Shown here: positions 33,557-34,196 of the stretch, piece by piece
Numbering within the stretch: position 1 is the stretch's first letter
How the letters are laid out: the number at the start of each line of letters is the position of its first letter
Source: Lachnospiraceae bacterium
GTDB lineage: Bacteria; Bacillota; Clostridia; Lachnospirales; Lachnospiraceae
Direction: 5' to 3'
Length of the DNA stretch: 34,196 nt
Assembly: GCA_031272185.1 (NCBI GenBank)
Contig: JAISUG010000030.1
Coordinates: 1 to 34,196 of the forward strand
The notes under the pieces: model-generated
What the model saw: only the letters and a program-made list of their open reading frames with translations
Databases searched by the model: none
Told to the model about the DNA's origin: nothing
Program-made: the position numbers and the translations under genes

Positions 33557-33952
33557 ATGGACGAACTCTCCCTGCACGGGCAAAACAGCCTGATCGGCTT
33601 GCTCCATGGCAAAGACGGCGCCGCCCTGCCCCGACCATTCGAGCGGGACATCTACCTGTTCGACACCCATGTGGCCGGCACCAGCCACGTGGAAGGCATC
33701 ATGGAGCTGGAGCCATTCCTGAACGTCGGCGACAAACTCACTTTCCTGCGGGAGACCGACAACCCCCACGACGAAAAGGCGATCCTGGTCAAAAACGCCG
33801 ACGGCGTGAAGATCGGATACGTCCCGCGCATGGACAATGCCATCTTCGCCCGGCTCATGGACGCCGGCAAACTCCTCTTCGCCCGCATCACCGCCAAAGA
33901 AACCGTGGACGGCTGGCTGAAGATCAGCATCCGGATCTTCCTGCTCGATTGA
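33557..33952 (+). CDS. Stand-alone HIRAN-domain protein
   Basis: A 131-residue protein, essentially one HIRAN domain at residues 34-128. Landmarks: LFDTHVAGTSHVEG, LNVGDKLTFLRE, the signature DNPHDEKAILVKNADG and IGYVPRMDNAIFARLMDAGK. In eukaryotic HLTF this fold binds 3' ends of single-stranded DNA at stalled forks; free-standing bacterial versions are not well characterised but are thought to bind DNA. GGAGG lies 7-10 bases before the ATG. It follows the J protein and ends before an intrinsic terminator, so it is the last gene of this small cluster. Confidence 0.9.
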   Translation: MDELSLHGQNSLIGLLHGKDGAALPRPFERDIYLFDTHVAGTSHVEGIMELEPFLNVGDKLTFLRETDNPHDEKAILVKNADGVKIGYVPRMDNAIFARLMDAGKLLFARITAKETVDGWLKISIRIFLLD

Positions 33953-33969
33953 GCCGGTTCCCCACGCAT

Positions 33970-34196
33970 TCACCCCCTGCAAAGACCAGGGCCCATTTTT
34001 TCAGGCGTCATGCACTTCCCATTTGGCCTGAATCCGGATATTCGGGCATGTTTGTCATACTGTCCATCCGCTCGATGAACCGCGCACATTTCCAGGTCGG
34101 CGATGGAGTCCGTCTCTCCGCTGCGGCAGATGATGCGGGTGGTTTTCCGGTCAGGGACCTGCCTGCGGATGGCTTCTTCCATCTCCGCCTTCTCGC
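33970..34196 (-). CDS. Partial, unrecognised gene at the right edge, possibly frameshifted
   Basis: An open frame enters from the right edge and ends at 33970. The first part, EKAEMEEAIRRQVP, then DRKTTRIICRSGETDSIADL, looks like real protein and faintly resembles the RIICRSG segment of CASTOR/POLLUX-type channel proteins. The rest (GQYDKHARISGFRPNGKC) does not look like a continuation. A shift of frame near 34085 would give RFIERMDSMTNMPEYPDSG and a stop at 34008, before the terminator. Either a frameshift or sequence error is possible. The family call is weak. Confidence 0.35.
   Translation of the reverse strand, partial: EKAEMEEAIRRQVPDRKTTRIICRSGETDSIADLEMCAVHRADGQYDKHARISGFRPNGKCMTPEKMGPGLCRG
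33975..34001 (+). terminator. Intrinsic terminator after the HIRAN gene
   Basis: CCCTG (33975-33979) pairs with CAGGG (33987-33991) around a 7-base loop, then CCCA and six T (33996-34001). The stem is short but GC-rich. Confidence 0.55.

Noticed and set aside
1..34196. tRNA, rRNA or insertion sequences
   Set aside because: Scanning for T-loop-like motifs, transposase motifs and terminal inverted repeats gave nothing supportable.

Overview
The window looks like chromosome of a fairly GC-rich anaerobic Firmicute (class Clostridia). The order comM-dprA-topA-codY-rpsB-tsf on one strand, a CodY regulator, strong AGGAGG-type ribosome sites, near-consensus sigma-A promoters, an archaeal-type Asd and a ZAS protein-polA-coaE-MBL hydrolase-ACT-PFL run all point to Lachnospiraceae or a close relative. 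This placement is inference from gene content and order. Nearly all genes are on the minus strand, probably the leading strand.

Layout: (1) 1-583: start of a minus-strand gene, a perfect sigma-A promoter for it, repeats and a promoter for tmcAL. (2) 584-2287: tmcAL (plus). (3) 9532 down to 2419: ZAS membrane protein, polA, coaE, WalJ-type hydrolase, UPF0237 ACT protein, UPF0210/PFL protein. (4) 11724-9700: RsmF/NOL1-type rRNA methyltransferase, divergent from an mscS-type channel (12011-12814). (5) 22222-13118: comM, dprA, topA, codY, rpsB, tsf, ending in an intrinsic terminator. (6) 25740-22882: asd and galM. (7) 26100-26489: Phd/YefM antitoxin followed by a decapitated RelE-type toxin. (8) 31053-26529: parE-parC-like type IIA topoisomerase. 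(9) 31354-33952: AAA ATPase, an apparently leaderless J-domain coiled-coil protein and a HIRAN protein (plus), then an edge fragment.

The striking feature is not one gene but the DNA between and inside them. Most longer intergenic gaps hold a short diverged tandem array (units of 16-75 bp, several at 67-75 bp). At least five arrays contain copies of the 3' end of the adjacent gene (walJ, mscS, dprA, galM, asd). The same kind of expansion occurs in frame inside linkers or loops of housekeeping proteins (TmcAL, PolA, RsmF-like, TopA, ComM, GalM, ParC), making them 10-45 percent longer than usual while all catalytic motifs remain. Separately, an imperfect-hairpin element of about 60-85 bp is dispersed in at least four intergenic sites. 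No rRNA, tRNA, insertion sequence or CRISPR array was seen.
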